A DNA stretch of 7,594 nt from Cryomorphaceae bacterium. Its GTDB lineage: Bacteria > Bacteroidota > Bacteroidia > Flavobacteriales > BACL11. Shown here piece after piece: positions 1-6,219 of the stretch (its first letter is position 1; every line of letters starts with the position of its first letter). The translations under genes and the position numbers were made by a program. The stretch lies in the NCBI GenBank assembly GCA_014384505.1, contig JACNFT010000104.1:19840-27433 (forward strand), given 5' to 3'. The notes under the pieces were generated by a model. It did no database searches. It was not told the DNA's origin and saw nothing but the letters and a program-made list of their open reading frames with translations.

Positions 1-1593
1 CATAGCAGGAGTATCTTCTTTTATTTCAGCAATAACACATTCAGTCGTCAATAACATTCCTGCAACTGAGGCTGCATTTTCTAGTGCTATTCTAACCACT
101 TTTGCTGGGTCAATAACGCCTGCCTTGTAAAGGTTTTCATATACTTCAGTTTTGGCATTAAAACCAAAATCACCTTTTCCTTCACGCACTTTAGCAACAA
201 TTACACTTCCTTCTAATCCTGCATTCTCTACTATTTGTCTAAGTGGTTCTTCAGCAGCTCGGGTAATAATATTAATTCCTGTTTGCTCGTCATCATTATC
301 CCCTTTTAGTTTAGCTAATTTATCAGTTGCTCTTATAATAGCAACTCCACCTCCAGGAACAATTCCTTCTTCCACTGCAGCTCTAGTAGCAGCTAATGCA
401 TCATCTACTCTATCTTTCTTTTCCTTCATTTCTACTTCAGTAGGTGCCCCAACATACAATACAGCAACTCCACCTGCTAATTTTGCTAATCTTTCTTGTA
501 GTTTTTCTTTATCATAGTCAGATGTACTACTTTCTATTTGTGCTTTTATTTGGTTGATTCGTGCTTTAATAGTATTAGAATCTCCGGCACCATTTACTAT
601 TGTTGTATTGTCTTTGTTAATCGTAATTTTCTCAGCAGTACCAAGCATTTCTAAAGTAGTACTTTCTAATTTAAATCCTCTTTCTTCTGAAACTACTGTT
701 CCGTTAGTTAATATGGCAATATCTTCTAGCATTGCTTTTCTTCTATCACCAAATCCTGGTGCTTTAACAGCAGACACTTTCAAGGCACCTCTTATTTTAT
801 TGACTACCAAAGTGGATAGTGCTTCTCCATCTACATCTTCAGCAATTATCACCAAAGGTCTTCCTGCTTTTGCAGTTTGTTCTAATATTGGTAATAAATC
901 TTTCATTGCTGAAATCTTTTTATCATAGATAAGTATAAATGGGTTTTCCATATTTGCCTCCATCTTTTCAGCATCTGTAATAAAGTAAGGGGATAAATAT
1001 CCTCTATCAAATTGCATTCCTTCCACAACCTCAACATGCGTTTCAGTTCCTTTTGCTTCTTCAACAGTGATAACTCCTTCTGTTTTTACTTTCTTCATTG
1101 CTTCAGCAATTAAAGAACCAATTACATTATCATTATTAGCTGATATGCTTGCTATTTGTTCTATCTTCTCATAAGAATTTCCTACTGCTTGTGCTTGACT
1201 TTTAATATCCTTAATCAACACCTTTACAGCTTTATCAATTCCTCTTTTTACATCCATAGGATTGGCGCCAGCAGCTACATTTTTTAAGCCTGCAGTAATT
1301 ATTGCTTGTGCAAGTACTGTTGCAGTTGTTGTTCCGTCTCCTGCTAAGTCATTGGTATTTGAAGCTACTTCTTTAACCATCTGAGCTCCCATGTTTTCTA
1401 CCACATCCTTTAATTCAATTTCTTTGGCTACAGTAACACCATCTTTTGTTATGATTGGCCCTCCAAAACTTTTTCCAATTACTACATTCCTTCCTTTTGG
1501 ACCTAAAGTTACCTTTACAGCATTAGCTAAGGCGTCTACTCCTCTTTTTAATGCATCTCTTGATTCTGTATTAAATATTATATTCTTTGCCAT
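1..1593 (-). CDS. groEL: Chaperonin GroEL (Hsp60), 3' end cut by window
   Basis: This is the large subunit of the GroEL/GroES folding chamber, a cytoplasmic double-ring ATPase that encapsulates unfolded proteins. The reading frame is open for 531 codons from ATG 1593 and continues off the left edge. The family is usually about 540-550 residues, so only the end of the flexible C-terminal tail (often Gly/Met-rich) should be missing. The protein begins MAKNIIFNTES. The equatorial ATP site shows TLGPKGRNV near residue 30 and GDGTTTA with Asp86 (E. coli Asp87). The hydrolysis Asp is Asp398, in VDDALAATRAAVEEG, followed by the GGGVA turn. No internal stop or frameshift was seen. The start lies 6 nt after the groES stop, in A-rich sequence without a Shine-Dalgarno motif. 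It is almost certainly cotranscribed with groES. Confidence 0.98.
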   Translation of the reverse strand, partial: MAKNIIFNTESRDALKRGVDALANAVKVTLGPKGRNVVIGKSFGGPIITKDGVTVAKEIELKDVVENMGAQMVKEVASNTNDLAGDGTTTATVLAQAIITAGLKNVAAGANPMDVKRGIDKAVKVLIKDIKSQAQAVGNSYEKIEQIASISANNDNVIGSLIAEAMKKVKTEGVITVEEAKGTETHVEVVEGMQFDRGYLSPYFITDAEKMEANMENPFILIYDKKISAMKDLLPILEQTAKAGRPLVIIAEDVDGEALSTLVVNKIRGALKVSAVKAPGFGDRRKAMLEDIAILTNGTVVSEERGFKLESTTLEMLGTAEKITINKDNTTIVNGAGDSNTIKARINQIKAQIESSTSDYDKEKLQERLAKLAGGVAVLYVGAPTEVEMKEKKDRVDDALAATRAAVEEGIVPGGGVAIIRATDKLAKLKGDNDDEQTGINIITRAAEEPLRQIVENAGLEGSVIVAKVREGKGDFGFNAKTEVYENLYKAGVIDPAKVVRIALENAASVAGMLLTTECVIAEIKEDTPAM

Positions 1594-1599
1594 GTTGTT

Positions 1600-1881
1600 T
1601 TATTTTATTATTGCTAAAATGTCAGTTTCTCTCATGATGAGATAATCCTCTCCCTCATGTTTTAATTCTGTTCCTGCATATTTCCCGTACAATACAGTGT
1701 CGCCAGCTTTCACAGTAATAGGATTATCTTTCGTTCCTTTTCCACATGAAATTACACTGCCTTTTTGTGGTTTTTCTTGTGCAGTATCTGGTATTATAAT
1801 TCCTGATGCAGTAGTGGTTTCAGCTGCTGCTTGCTTTACAATTACCCTGTCAGCAAGAGGGATGATATTTATCTTTGCCAT
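1600..1881 (-). CDS. groES: Co-chaperonin GroES (Hsp10)
   Basis: This is the heptameric lid that closes the GroEL chamber. It is complete at 93 residues, the usual size for the family. The N-terminus MAKINIIPLADRVIVKQ is the Cpn10 beta-barrel strand. It is followed by the mobile loop, about residues 18-32 (AAETTTASGIIIPD), whose hydrophobic tripeptide III (28-30) should dock onto the GroEL apical domain. The rest contains the expected GKGTKDN and VKAGDTVLYGKYAGTE segments and ends DILAIIK. It is the first gene of a groES-groEL transcription unit, because the preceding 171 bases separate it from secG and carry promoter-like elements. The upstream bases are A/T-rich without a Shine-Dalgarno motif. 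Confidence 0.98.
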   Translation of the reverse strand: MAKINIIPLADRVIVKQAAAETTTASGIIIPDTAQEKPQKGSVISCGKGTKDNPITVKAGDTVLYGKYAGTELKHEGEDYLIMRETDILAIIK

Positions 1882-1918
1882 ATTTATAATTTTATTAGTT
1901 GTTTATAATAATACTAAA

Positions 1919-1934
1919 TGCATAAAGTGTGCCA
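1919..1934 (-). promoter_or_regulatory. Putative sigma-54 (-24/-12) promoter of groESL
   Basis: Read on the minus strand this is TGGCAC-ACTTT-ATGCA. It matches the sigma-54 consensus TGGCAC-N5-TTGCA at all but one position (A for the first T of TTGC). The invariant GG (1933-1932) and GC (1921-1920) are exactly 10 bases apart, as sigma-54 requires. The predicted transcription start is near 1908, giving a leader of about 27 nt to the groES ATG. No TAnnTTTG element of the housekeeping Bacteroidetes type was found between here and groES. The closest (TTATTTTG, minus strand, 1955-1948) lacks a -33 partner. This is a sequence match only, but the fixed GG/GC spacing and the sigma-54 activator gene nearby make it credible. 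Confidence 0.6.
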
Positions 1935-1942
1935 TAGTATTA

Positions 1943-1971
1943 TCTGCCAAAATAAATAAATTTATGGCAGA
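1943..1971. promoter_or_regulatory. Inverted repeat upstream of the groES promoter, candidate activator site
   Basis: Perfect 7-base arms TCTGCCA (1943-1949) and TGGCAGA (1965-1971) flank a 15-base A/T-only spacer. The half-site centres are 22 bases apart, about two helical turns, so a dimeric protein could bind both on one face. The repeat ends 8 bases upstream of the predicted -24 element and is centred near -49. That is closer than most enhancer sites for sigma-54 activators. An activator site is the favoured reading. A repressor site or an RNA hairpin ending the secG transcript are alternatives. Confidence 0.5.
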
Positions 1972-1973
1972 CT

Positions 1974-2003
1974 AAAAAAAATGCATCTAGTTTTATTTAA
2001 AAC
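1974..2003 (-). terminator. Weak possible terminator after secG
   Basis: Downstream of secG on the minus strand there is a 5-bp A/T-rich hairpin (arms at 1990-1994 and 1999-2003, loop of 4) followed 8 bases later by a run of eight T (1981-1974). The stem is weak and not adjacent to the T run, so this is only a possible intrinsic terminator for the miaB-secG operon. Read-through into groES is not excluded. Confidence 0.25.
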
Positions 2004-2037
2004 CTTTGTTCGGAATAGAATGTTGAATTGCTTATTA

Positions 2038-2050
2038 AAGCTAAAAGCTT
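2038..2050 (-). other. Small hairpin just after the secG stop
   Basis: AAGCT (2038-2042), AAA, AGCTT (2046-2050) forms a perfect 5-bp stem with a 3-base loop, two bases past the secG stop codon. No T run follows on the minus strand, so it may only protect the 3' end of the mRNA or be a chance repeat. Confidence 0.2.
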
Positions 2051-2052
2051 AC

Positions 2053-2376
2053 TTACTCTGCTTGCGTAGGATTGGCTGGTAAGTTAGGCATTACTGCATT
2101 GTCAATTTGCTCTTGTGCTTTTATTTCAATATTATCTTCAGTATTTTCTCTTGGAATAGCAAAGTTAGATAATAAGCTTAAAGAAATTAATGCGATAGCT
2201 AAAGTCCAAGTTGCTTTTTCTAAAAAGTCAGTTGTTTTTTTAGCACCCATAATTTGATTTCCACCACCTCCACCAAATGAAGATGATAATCCTCCACCTT
2301 TAGGATTTTGAACTAAGACAACTAATACTAATAGGATAGATGTTATGATGATAAGGATTGCAAAAATCGTGTACAT
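2053..2376 (-). CDS. secG: Preprotein translocase subunit SecG
   Basis: This is the accessory membrane subunit of the SecYEG channel, which assists SecA-driven export across the inner membrane. The protein has 107 residues. TM helix 1 spans about residues 2-22 (FAILIIITSILLVLVVLVQ) and is followed by the family signature NPKGGGLSSSFGGGGGNQ (24-41) in the cytoplasmic loop. The Bacteroidetes-like MGAKKTTDFLEKATW stretch leads into TM helix 2 (about 56-73). An acidic, Gln/Pro-containing tail of about 34 residues follows, longer than in E. coli but common in this phylum. It is the last gene of the miaB operon. The ATG starts one base after the stop of the TPR gene, in A-rich sequence (AGAAAAATAAA) without a true Shine-Dalgarno motif. 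Confidence 0.95.
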   Translation of the reverse strand: MYTIFAILIIITSILLVLVVLVQNPKGGGLSSSFGGGGGNQIMGAKKTTDFLEKATWTLAIALISLSLLSNFAIPRENTEDNIEIKAQEQIDNAVMPNLPANPTQAE

Positions 2377-2377
2377 T

Positions 2378-3031
2378 TTATTTTTCTTTTAATTTATTGA
2401 TCAATTTAATTTGGTTTGCAAATAAACTATTTTTTTCTGGATATTTCAAACTTAATTTTGTGTAAGCTGAAATTGCTTTGTCATAATGGCCTTGCTCCAA
2501 GTAAACCTTAGCTAAAGTAGGAGTGACTAAGCTCTCATTTTCAATCAAACTATCCTTAGCTACATCCATAGGTTTAAAGAAAGTAGTCTTTTTGGGTTTG
2601 CTAATGCTTATCTTTTTATCAATAAAATTATCAATTAGCTGTTTTGTGTTGGGTTTAGGTGTTCTGTCAATTTTCTTAACTTTTGATAAAGCTAACCATT
2701 CTGAAAATGAGTGCTCTTCCTCTTTATCAAAAGCTAAAGGCTGTCCTATTGTTAAAGTAGCTTCTATTTTTTCACTTATATTCGCAATGACTGGTTGCTC
2801 AACTTTATTTAAGATAATAAGTTTAAAAAGTTGTTTTCTATCTAAAGCATAAGCAGCAGCTTTTTTTAATTGTCGGTTATAGCGAATGCTATCCGTATTT
2901 AAAAGTCCTTTGGTTATTAGTAATTGGGCAGTTTGATAATAGGGAAATTCTTGTGATAAGCCCTCTAGTTTCGCGACATCCTCACTAGCTATTAGATGTG
3001 GATTTTGAATATGTTGTGCTAAATTATCCAT
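2378..3031 (-). CDS. Conserved TPR-containing protein of unknown function
   Basis: This 217-residue protein has no signal peptide or membrane segment, so it is probably cytoplasmic. The N-terminal part is helical with an EFPYYQTAQLLITKGL motif near residue 30 and a basic RQLKKAAAYALDRKQLF stretch. The middle is lysine-rich and probably disordered, with an SFSEWLALSKV motif and LIDNFIDKK. The C-terminal 45 residues contain one clear tetratricopeptide unit (LAKVYLEQGHYDKAISAYTKLSLKYPE), a protein-binding fold. Similar proteins occupy this place between lptE and secG in other Bacteroidetes, from general knowledge. No function is assigned. The ATG at 3031 is chosen because it overlaps the lptE stop as TAATG. 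An in-frame TTG two codons earlier would lie inside lptE and is unlikely. The context hints at envelope biogenesis, but this is only inference. Confidence 0.85.
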   Translation of the reverse strand: MDNLAQHIQNPHLIASEDVAKLEGLSQEFPYYQTAQLLITKGLLNTDSIRYNRQLKKAAAYALDRKQLFKLIILNKVEQPVIANISEKIEATLTIGQPLAFDKEEEHSFSEWLALSKVKKIDRTPKPNTKQLIDNFIDKKISISKPKKTTFFKPMDVAKDSLIENESLVTPTLAKVYLEQGHYDKAISAYTKLSLKYPEKNSLFANQIKLINKLKEK

Positions 3032-3549
3032 TACCAATTTACAAATGCTTTATTGAAAATGTCCTCAGCTAATTCCTTTGTTATTTCTTCTATTAGAAAC
3101 TCTTCAACTGGCTCACCACTTTGCGGGTCTTTATCAGATAAATTTAATGAACCATCATAATCACGATAGCGACTAAAGGTATGTTCAAAATTATTTTCGG
3201 AATCTAAACTATTATTATAAGTTACTTTTACAGCAATAGTCAATCGGTTTTGACCAGCTGTTTCGTTAGCTTTAATTGCCATTGGCTTTATCTGATATTT
3301 GCTTATGTAACCGCTAAAGCTTAAGTCACTTTCATTTTCACTAAGGCTTAAATTAGTTTGCTCTAGCAACATATCTTTTAGTCTTTCTGTGAAAACTTGA
3401 CTTAAAGAAGGTTGTACAGTAGCTGCCTTGTTGCTAAAGTAGTCTACCCATATTGTTTTGGCTTCTGTAGGAATTGAAGCACCCGTAAAAGAATAAATTC
3501 CACATGAAGTAAGGGAAATGCTAAGTAGAATTGTTAAAATTAGTTTCAT
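3031..3549 (-). CDS. lptE: LptE-family LPS-assembly lipoprotein
   Basis: This is a probable outer-membrane lipoprotein that pairs with the LptD beta-barrel to insert lipopolysaccharide into the outer leaflet. Its 172 residues start with a lipoprotein signal: Lys2, a hydrophobic run LILTILLSISL, and the lipobox LTSC with Cys16 as the acylated residue. GIYSFTGASIP follows, which is typical of Bacteroidetes LptE. The mature part has the expected small alpha/beta layout: a TIWVDYFSN strand, a helix with QPSLSQVFTERLKDMLLEQTNL, a SFSGYISKYQIKPM strand, a LTIAVKVTYNN strand, then FSRYRDYDG and a final helix EEFLIEEITKELAEDIFNKAFVNW. The start codon overlaps the stop of the upstream activator gene by one base (TAATG), suggesting translational coupling. 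Assignment rests on the whole pattern and gene order, as LptE is poorly conserved in sequence. Confidence 0.87.
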   Translation of the reverse strand: MKLILTILLSISLTSCGIYSFTGASIPTEAKTIWVDYFSNKAATVQPSLSQVFTERLKDMLLEQTNLSLSENESDLSFSGYISKYQIKPMAIKANETAGQNRLTIAVKVTYNNSLDSENNFEHTFSRYRDYDGSLNLSDKDPQSGEPVEEFLIEEITKELAEDIFNKAFVNW

Positions 3550-4721
3550 TATAATCCGAATTCTTTTAGTTTTCTGTATAAAGTTCTTTCTGAAATTCCA
3601 AGTTCAGCTGCAGCATCTTTTCTTTTTCCTTTGTGTTTTAATAAGGACTTCTCAATCAATCTTTTCTCTTGTTCAAATAAGGATAAAGATTCTTCAACTT
3701 GAATTAACCCTGTTCTATTATTCTGATTTATCAGTATGCTAGTATCATCCTTTTCTTTAAACAGTGTATGATTTACCTTTTGCATTATTTCAGTGTTTCC
3801 TTGTTTCTGCATCAAGTCAAAAGTAATCTTTTTTAGTTCTGTTAAGTCCCTTTTCATATCAAAAAGTACTTTGTACAGGATTTCTCTTTCTGATAAATCG
3901 GCTTTATTTTTGTCCTCAAACTTAACTAATCCACCAGTTGAAATATTAGGTAATTGCTCTTGTAATTTATCAGCTGTTATCATTCTTTCTTCTTCAATAA
4001 CTGAAAGTTGAGCTACAAAATTGCGCAATTGCCTAATGTTTCCTGGCCAGTTATAATCTTGGAGTATTTCTACAGCATCATCAGTAAGGCGTATTGGTGG
4101 TGTGTTGTATTGGTCAGCAAAATCAGCTGCAAATTTCCTAAATAATAAATAAATATCATCACCTCTTTTACGCAGAGGAGGTAATTGTATGCTAATGGTA
4201 TTTAGTCTGTAATATAAATCCTCTCTAAATTTCCCTTGCTTAACGGCTTCCAATATATTTACATTTGTTGCTGCAATAATTCTAACATCAGTTTGTTGAG
4301 CTTTGGAAGACCCTACTTTAATAATTTCTCCATTCTCTAATACTCTTAATAATCTTGCTTGGGATGCCATTGGCAGCTCCCCTACTTCATCTAAGAATAT
4401 AGTCCCTCCGTTTGCAGATTCAAAATATCCTTTACGACTATCGTGCGCTCCTGTGAAAGAACCTTTTTCGTGTCCAAATAATTCGCTATCAATTGTTCCT
4501 TCAGGTATAGCGCCACAATTTACAGCAATATAGGGTGCATGCTTTCTTTTACTATTCTGATGAATGATTTTTGGAATATTTTCTTTCCCAGTACCACTTT
4601 CTCCTACCACCAAAACTGAAATATCAGTAGGAGCGACTTGCAAGGCTACATCAATTGCTCTTGCTAGTTTTGGACAGTTCCCGATAATTCCAAATCTTTG
4701 TTTAGCTTGCTGATTATTCAT
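3549..4721 (-). CDS. Sigma-54-dependent transcription activator lacking a sensory domain
   Basis: This AAA+ enhancer-binding protein would use ATP hydrolysis to open promoters held by RpoN holoenzyme. It has 390 residues. The ATPase domain begins almost at the N-terminus (FGIIGNCPKLARAI), so there is no receiver, PAS or GAF domain; the layout resembles PspF. Visible motifs are Walker A GESGTGKE (40-47), the sigma-54 contact loop GSFTGA (87-92, a Ser variant of GAFTGA), Walker B TIFLDE (107-112), sensor I RIIAATN (147-153), arginine-finger region FREDLYYRLN (165-174) and sensor II NWPGNIRQLRN (224-234). A linker of about 110 residues follows, then a Fis-type helix-turn-helix (DAAAELGISERTLYRKLKEFGL) at the extreme C-terminus. 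The gene starts 2 nt after miaB and overlaps lptE by 1 nt. Its targets are unknown. The sigma-54-like promoter of groESL is a nearby candidate. Confidence 0.95.
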   Translation of the reverse strand: MNNQQAKQRFGIIGNCPKLARAIDVALQVAPTDISVLVVGESGTGKENIPKIIHQNSKRKHAPYIAVNCGAIPEGTIDSELFGHEKGSFTGAHDSRKGYFESANGGTIFLDEVGELPMASQARLLRVLENGEIIKVGSSKAQQTDVRIIAATNVNILEAVKQGKFREDLYYRLNTISIQLPPLRKRGDDIYLLFRKFAADFADQYNTPPIRLTDDAVEILQDYNWPGNIRQLRNFVAQLSVIEEERMITADKLQEQLPNISTGGLVKFEDKNKADLSEREILYKVLFDMKRDLTELKKITFDLMQKQGNTEIMQKVNHTLFKEKDDTSILINQNNRTGLIQVEESLSLFEQEKRLIEKSLLKHKGKRKDAAAELGISERTLYRKLKEFGL

Positions 4722-4723
4722 AT

Positions 4724-6169
4724 TTATATAACTTTACCTTTTAGAGTTGCTGATGTACAATCATCAATTTTCACCATTACATAATCGCCTAGTTTATGAT
4801 TTCCTTTTTCAAATATCACTGCTGAATTATGAGTTGTTCTACCGTAAAAATGTTGGTCTGATTTTTTTGAATCTCCTTCAATCAAAACCTCAAAAGTTTT
4901 TCCTAATTTCTTTTTCATGTGCACTAAGGAATGTGTCAGTTGGTTTTTAATTATTTCAGCTAATCTTTTTTGTTTTAATTCTTTAGGGACATCATCTTCC
5001 ATTCTTGAAGCAGGAGTATTTGGTCTAACAGAATATTTATACATATAACCAAAATCATAGGATACATAATCCATTAAAGAGAGTGTTTCTTTATGATCTT
5101 CCTCTGTTTCTGAGCAGAAGCCAATTATCATATCCATTGATATTGCGCAATCAGGAATCCTTTGCTTAATATCATCAATTAATTTAAAATATTTTTTTCT
5201 GTCGTATCCTCTGTTCATTAGTTTTAAGATGCGTGAGCTTCCAGATTGAACAGGTAGATGTATGTGATCACAGATATTATTATGTTTTGACATAGTATCA
5301 ATCACTTCTACACCCATGTCTTGTGGATTAGAAGTTGAAAAACGAATCCTTAATTTAGGATTTACTTGAGCTACTTTGTCTAATAAATTCGCAAAATTTA
5401 AGCTATTTTCTTTTTCTGTGCTGCTTGCTTTCTTAAAATCTTTTTTAGCGCCACCTCCAAACCATAAATAGGAATCAACATTTTGTCCTAATAAAGTAAT
5501 TTCCCTATAACCATTATTGAATAAATCTTGACATTCTTTTAGTATACTATCTGGATCCCTACTTCTTTCTCTTCCTCTAGTGTAAGGAACTACACAAAAG
5601 GTGCACATGTTGTCACACCCCCTAGTTATAGAAACAAATGCAGTAACTCCATTTCCTCCTAGCCTTACAGGGCTAATATCAGCATATGTTTCTTCTAAGG
5701 ATAAAAAGACATTTACGGCTTTTCTTCCATCTTCTACTTTCGCAATAAGGTTAGGTAAATCTCGGTAAGAATCAGGACCAACCACAATATCTACTAATTT
5801 TTCTTCTTCTAAGAATTGTTCTTTCAAACGTTCGGCCATACAGCCTAAAACACCTACTAACATTCCTGGGTTTTTATCTCTTTTTATGGAATTATAGAAT
5901 TCCAATCGTTTACGAACAGTGAGCTCAGCTTTTTCTCTTATTGAACACGTATTTACAAATACTAAATCAGCTTCCGTTATTTCTTTTGTTGTTGTAAAAC
6001 CTTCATCAGCAAGTATTGAGGCTACAATTTCACTATCTGAAAAATTCATCTGACAACCGTAGCTTTCAATATACATTTTACGGCCGTTTTTTTTACTTCC
6101 AGATAACTGTAAAACCTGCCCTTGTTTATTTTCATCTACTTTTTTTTCTAACAGCTTTTCTATGTTCAT
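4724..6169 (-). CDS. miaB: tRNA-2-methylthio-N6-dimethylallyladenosine synthase MiaB
   Basis: This radical-SAM methylthiotransferase converts i6A to ms2i6A at position 37 of tRNAs that read codons starting with U. From the chosen start it has 481 residues. The N-terminal UPF0004 domain has three cysteines for the auxiliary 4Fe-4S cluster: YGCQMN (Cys39), NTCSIREKAE (Cys75) and GCMAERL (Cys110). The radical-SAM motif RGCDNMCTFC gives Cys185, Cys189 and Cys192, followed by VVPYTRGRERSR. A lysine-rich insertion near residue 240 (WFGGGAKKDFKKAS) is common in Bacteroidetes homologues. A TRAM domain occupies the last 70 or so residues. The ATG at 6169 is preferred. An in-frame TTG at 6190 falls within the predicted -7 promoter element and would add a seven-residue tail unlike the family. 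It is the first gene of the operon. Confidence 0.97.
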   Translation of the reverse strand: MNIEKLLEKKVDENKQGQVLQLSGSKKNGRKMYIESYGCQMNFSDSEIVASILADEGFTTTKEITEADLVFVNTCSIREKAELTVRKRLEFYNSIKRDKNPGMLVGVLGCMAERLKEQFLEEEKLVDIVVGPDSYRDLPNLIAKVEDGRKAVNVFLSLEETYADISPVRLGGNGVTAFVSITRGCDNMCTFCVVPYTRGRERSRDPDSILKECQDLFNNGYREITLLGQNVDSYLWFGGGAKKDFKKASSTEKENSLNFANLLDKVAQVNPKLRIRFSTSNPQDMGVEVIDTMSKHNNICDHIHLPVQSGSSRILKLMNRGYDRKKYFKLIDDIKQRIPDCAISMDMIIGFCSETEEDHKETLSLMDYVSYDFGYMYKYSVRPNTPASRMEDDVPKELKQKRLAEIIKNQLTHSLVHMKKKLGKTFEVLIEGDSKKSDQHFYGRTTHNSAVIFEKGNHKLGDYVMVKIDDCTSATLKGKVI

Positions 6170-6187
6170 TTTTGTGTATTTGAAATG

Positions 6188-6195
6188 CAAAAATA
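6188..6195 (-). promoter_or_regulatory. Predicted -7 element of the miaB operon promoter
   Basis: On the minus strand this reads TATTTTTG, a full match to the Bacteroidetes -7 consensus TAnnTTTG, followed by C. Transcription would start near 6182, leaving a leader of roughly 12 nt before the ATG at 6169. No good -33 TTTG lies 19-21 bases upstream; the best is ACTG. That position falls inside the 17-base palindrome at 6203-6219, so the promoter may be weak or controlled. Confidence 0.5.
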
Positions 6196-6202
6196 GTAAA
6201 AA

Positions 6203-6219
6203 ACTGACAATGTGGCAGT
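6203..6219. promoter_or_regulatory. 17-base near-palindrome at the miaB -33 region, candidate operator
   Basis: The sequence ACTGACAATGTGGCAGT is symmetric about base 6211. Six of the seven outer arm pairs match; the break is A6207 opposite G6215. Half-site centres are 10 bases apart, one helical turn. It starts 7 bases upstream of the predicted miaB -7 element and covers the -33 position. Its right half TGGCAG equals the half-site of the inverted repeat upstream of groES, so one protein could bind both. The regulator is not identified from sequence. Confidence 0.45.

Noticed and set aside
152..928. Two plus-strand open frames opposite groEL (152-517 and 554-928).
   Set aside because: They are antisense to a clearly conserved groEL frame, and their Ser/Thr/Leu-rich translations resemble no known protein.
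1391..1975. Plus-strand open frames opposite groEL/groES (1391-1645, 1697-1975).
   Set aside because: They mirror the groEL and groES coding sequence on the opposite strand and show no independent protein signature.
1882..2052. A CIRCE element (TTAGCACTC-N9-GAGTGCTAA) ahead of groES.
   Set aside because: The spacer was read on both strands and no such repeat is present; the only clear repeat has TCTGCCA/TGGCAGA arms.
2072..4533. Plus-strand open frames opposite secG, the TPR gene, lptE and the activator.
   Set aside because: All lie antisense to real genes with recognisable motifs and have no domain of their own.
4747..4950. Short plus-strand open frame opposite the 3' end of miaB (4747-4950).
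   Set aside because: It is antisense to the TRAM-domain coding region and has no recognisable features.
5400..5470. The lysine-rich segment in the middle of miaB as a possible foreign insertion or frameshift.
   Set aside because: The frame stays open with radical-SAM and TRAM regions intact on both sides, and Bacteroidetes MiaB proteins commonly have an insertion here.
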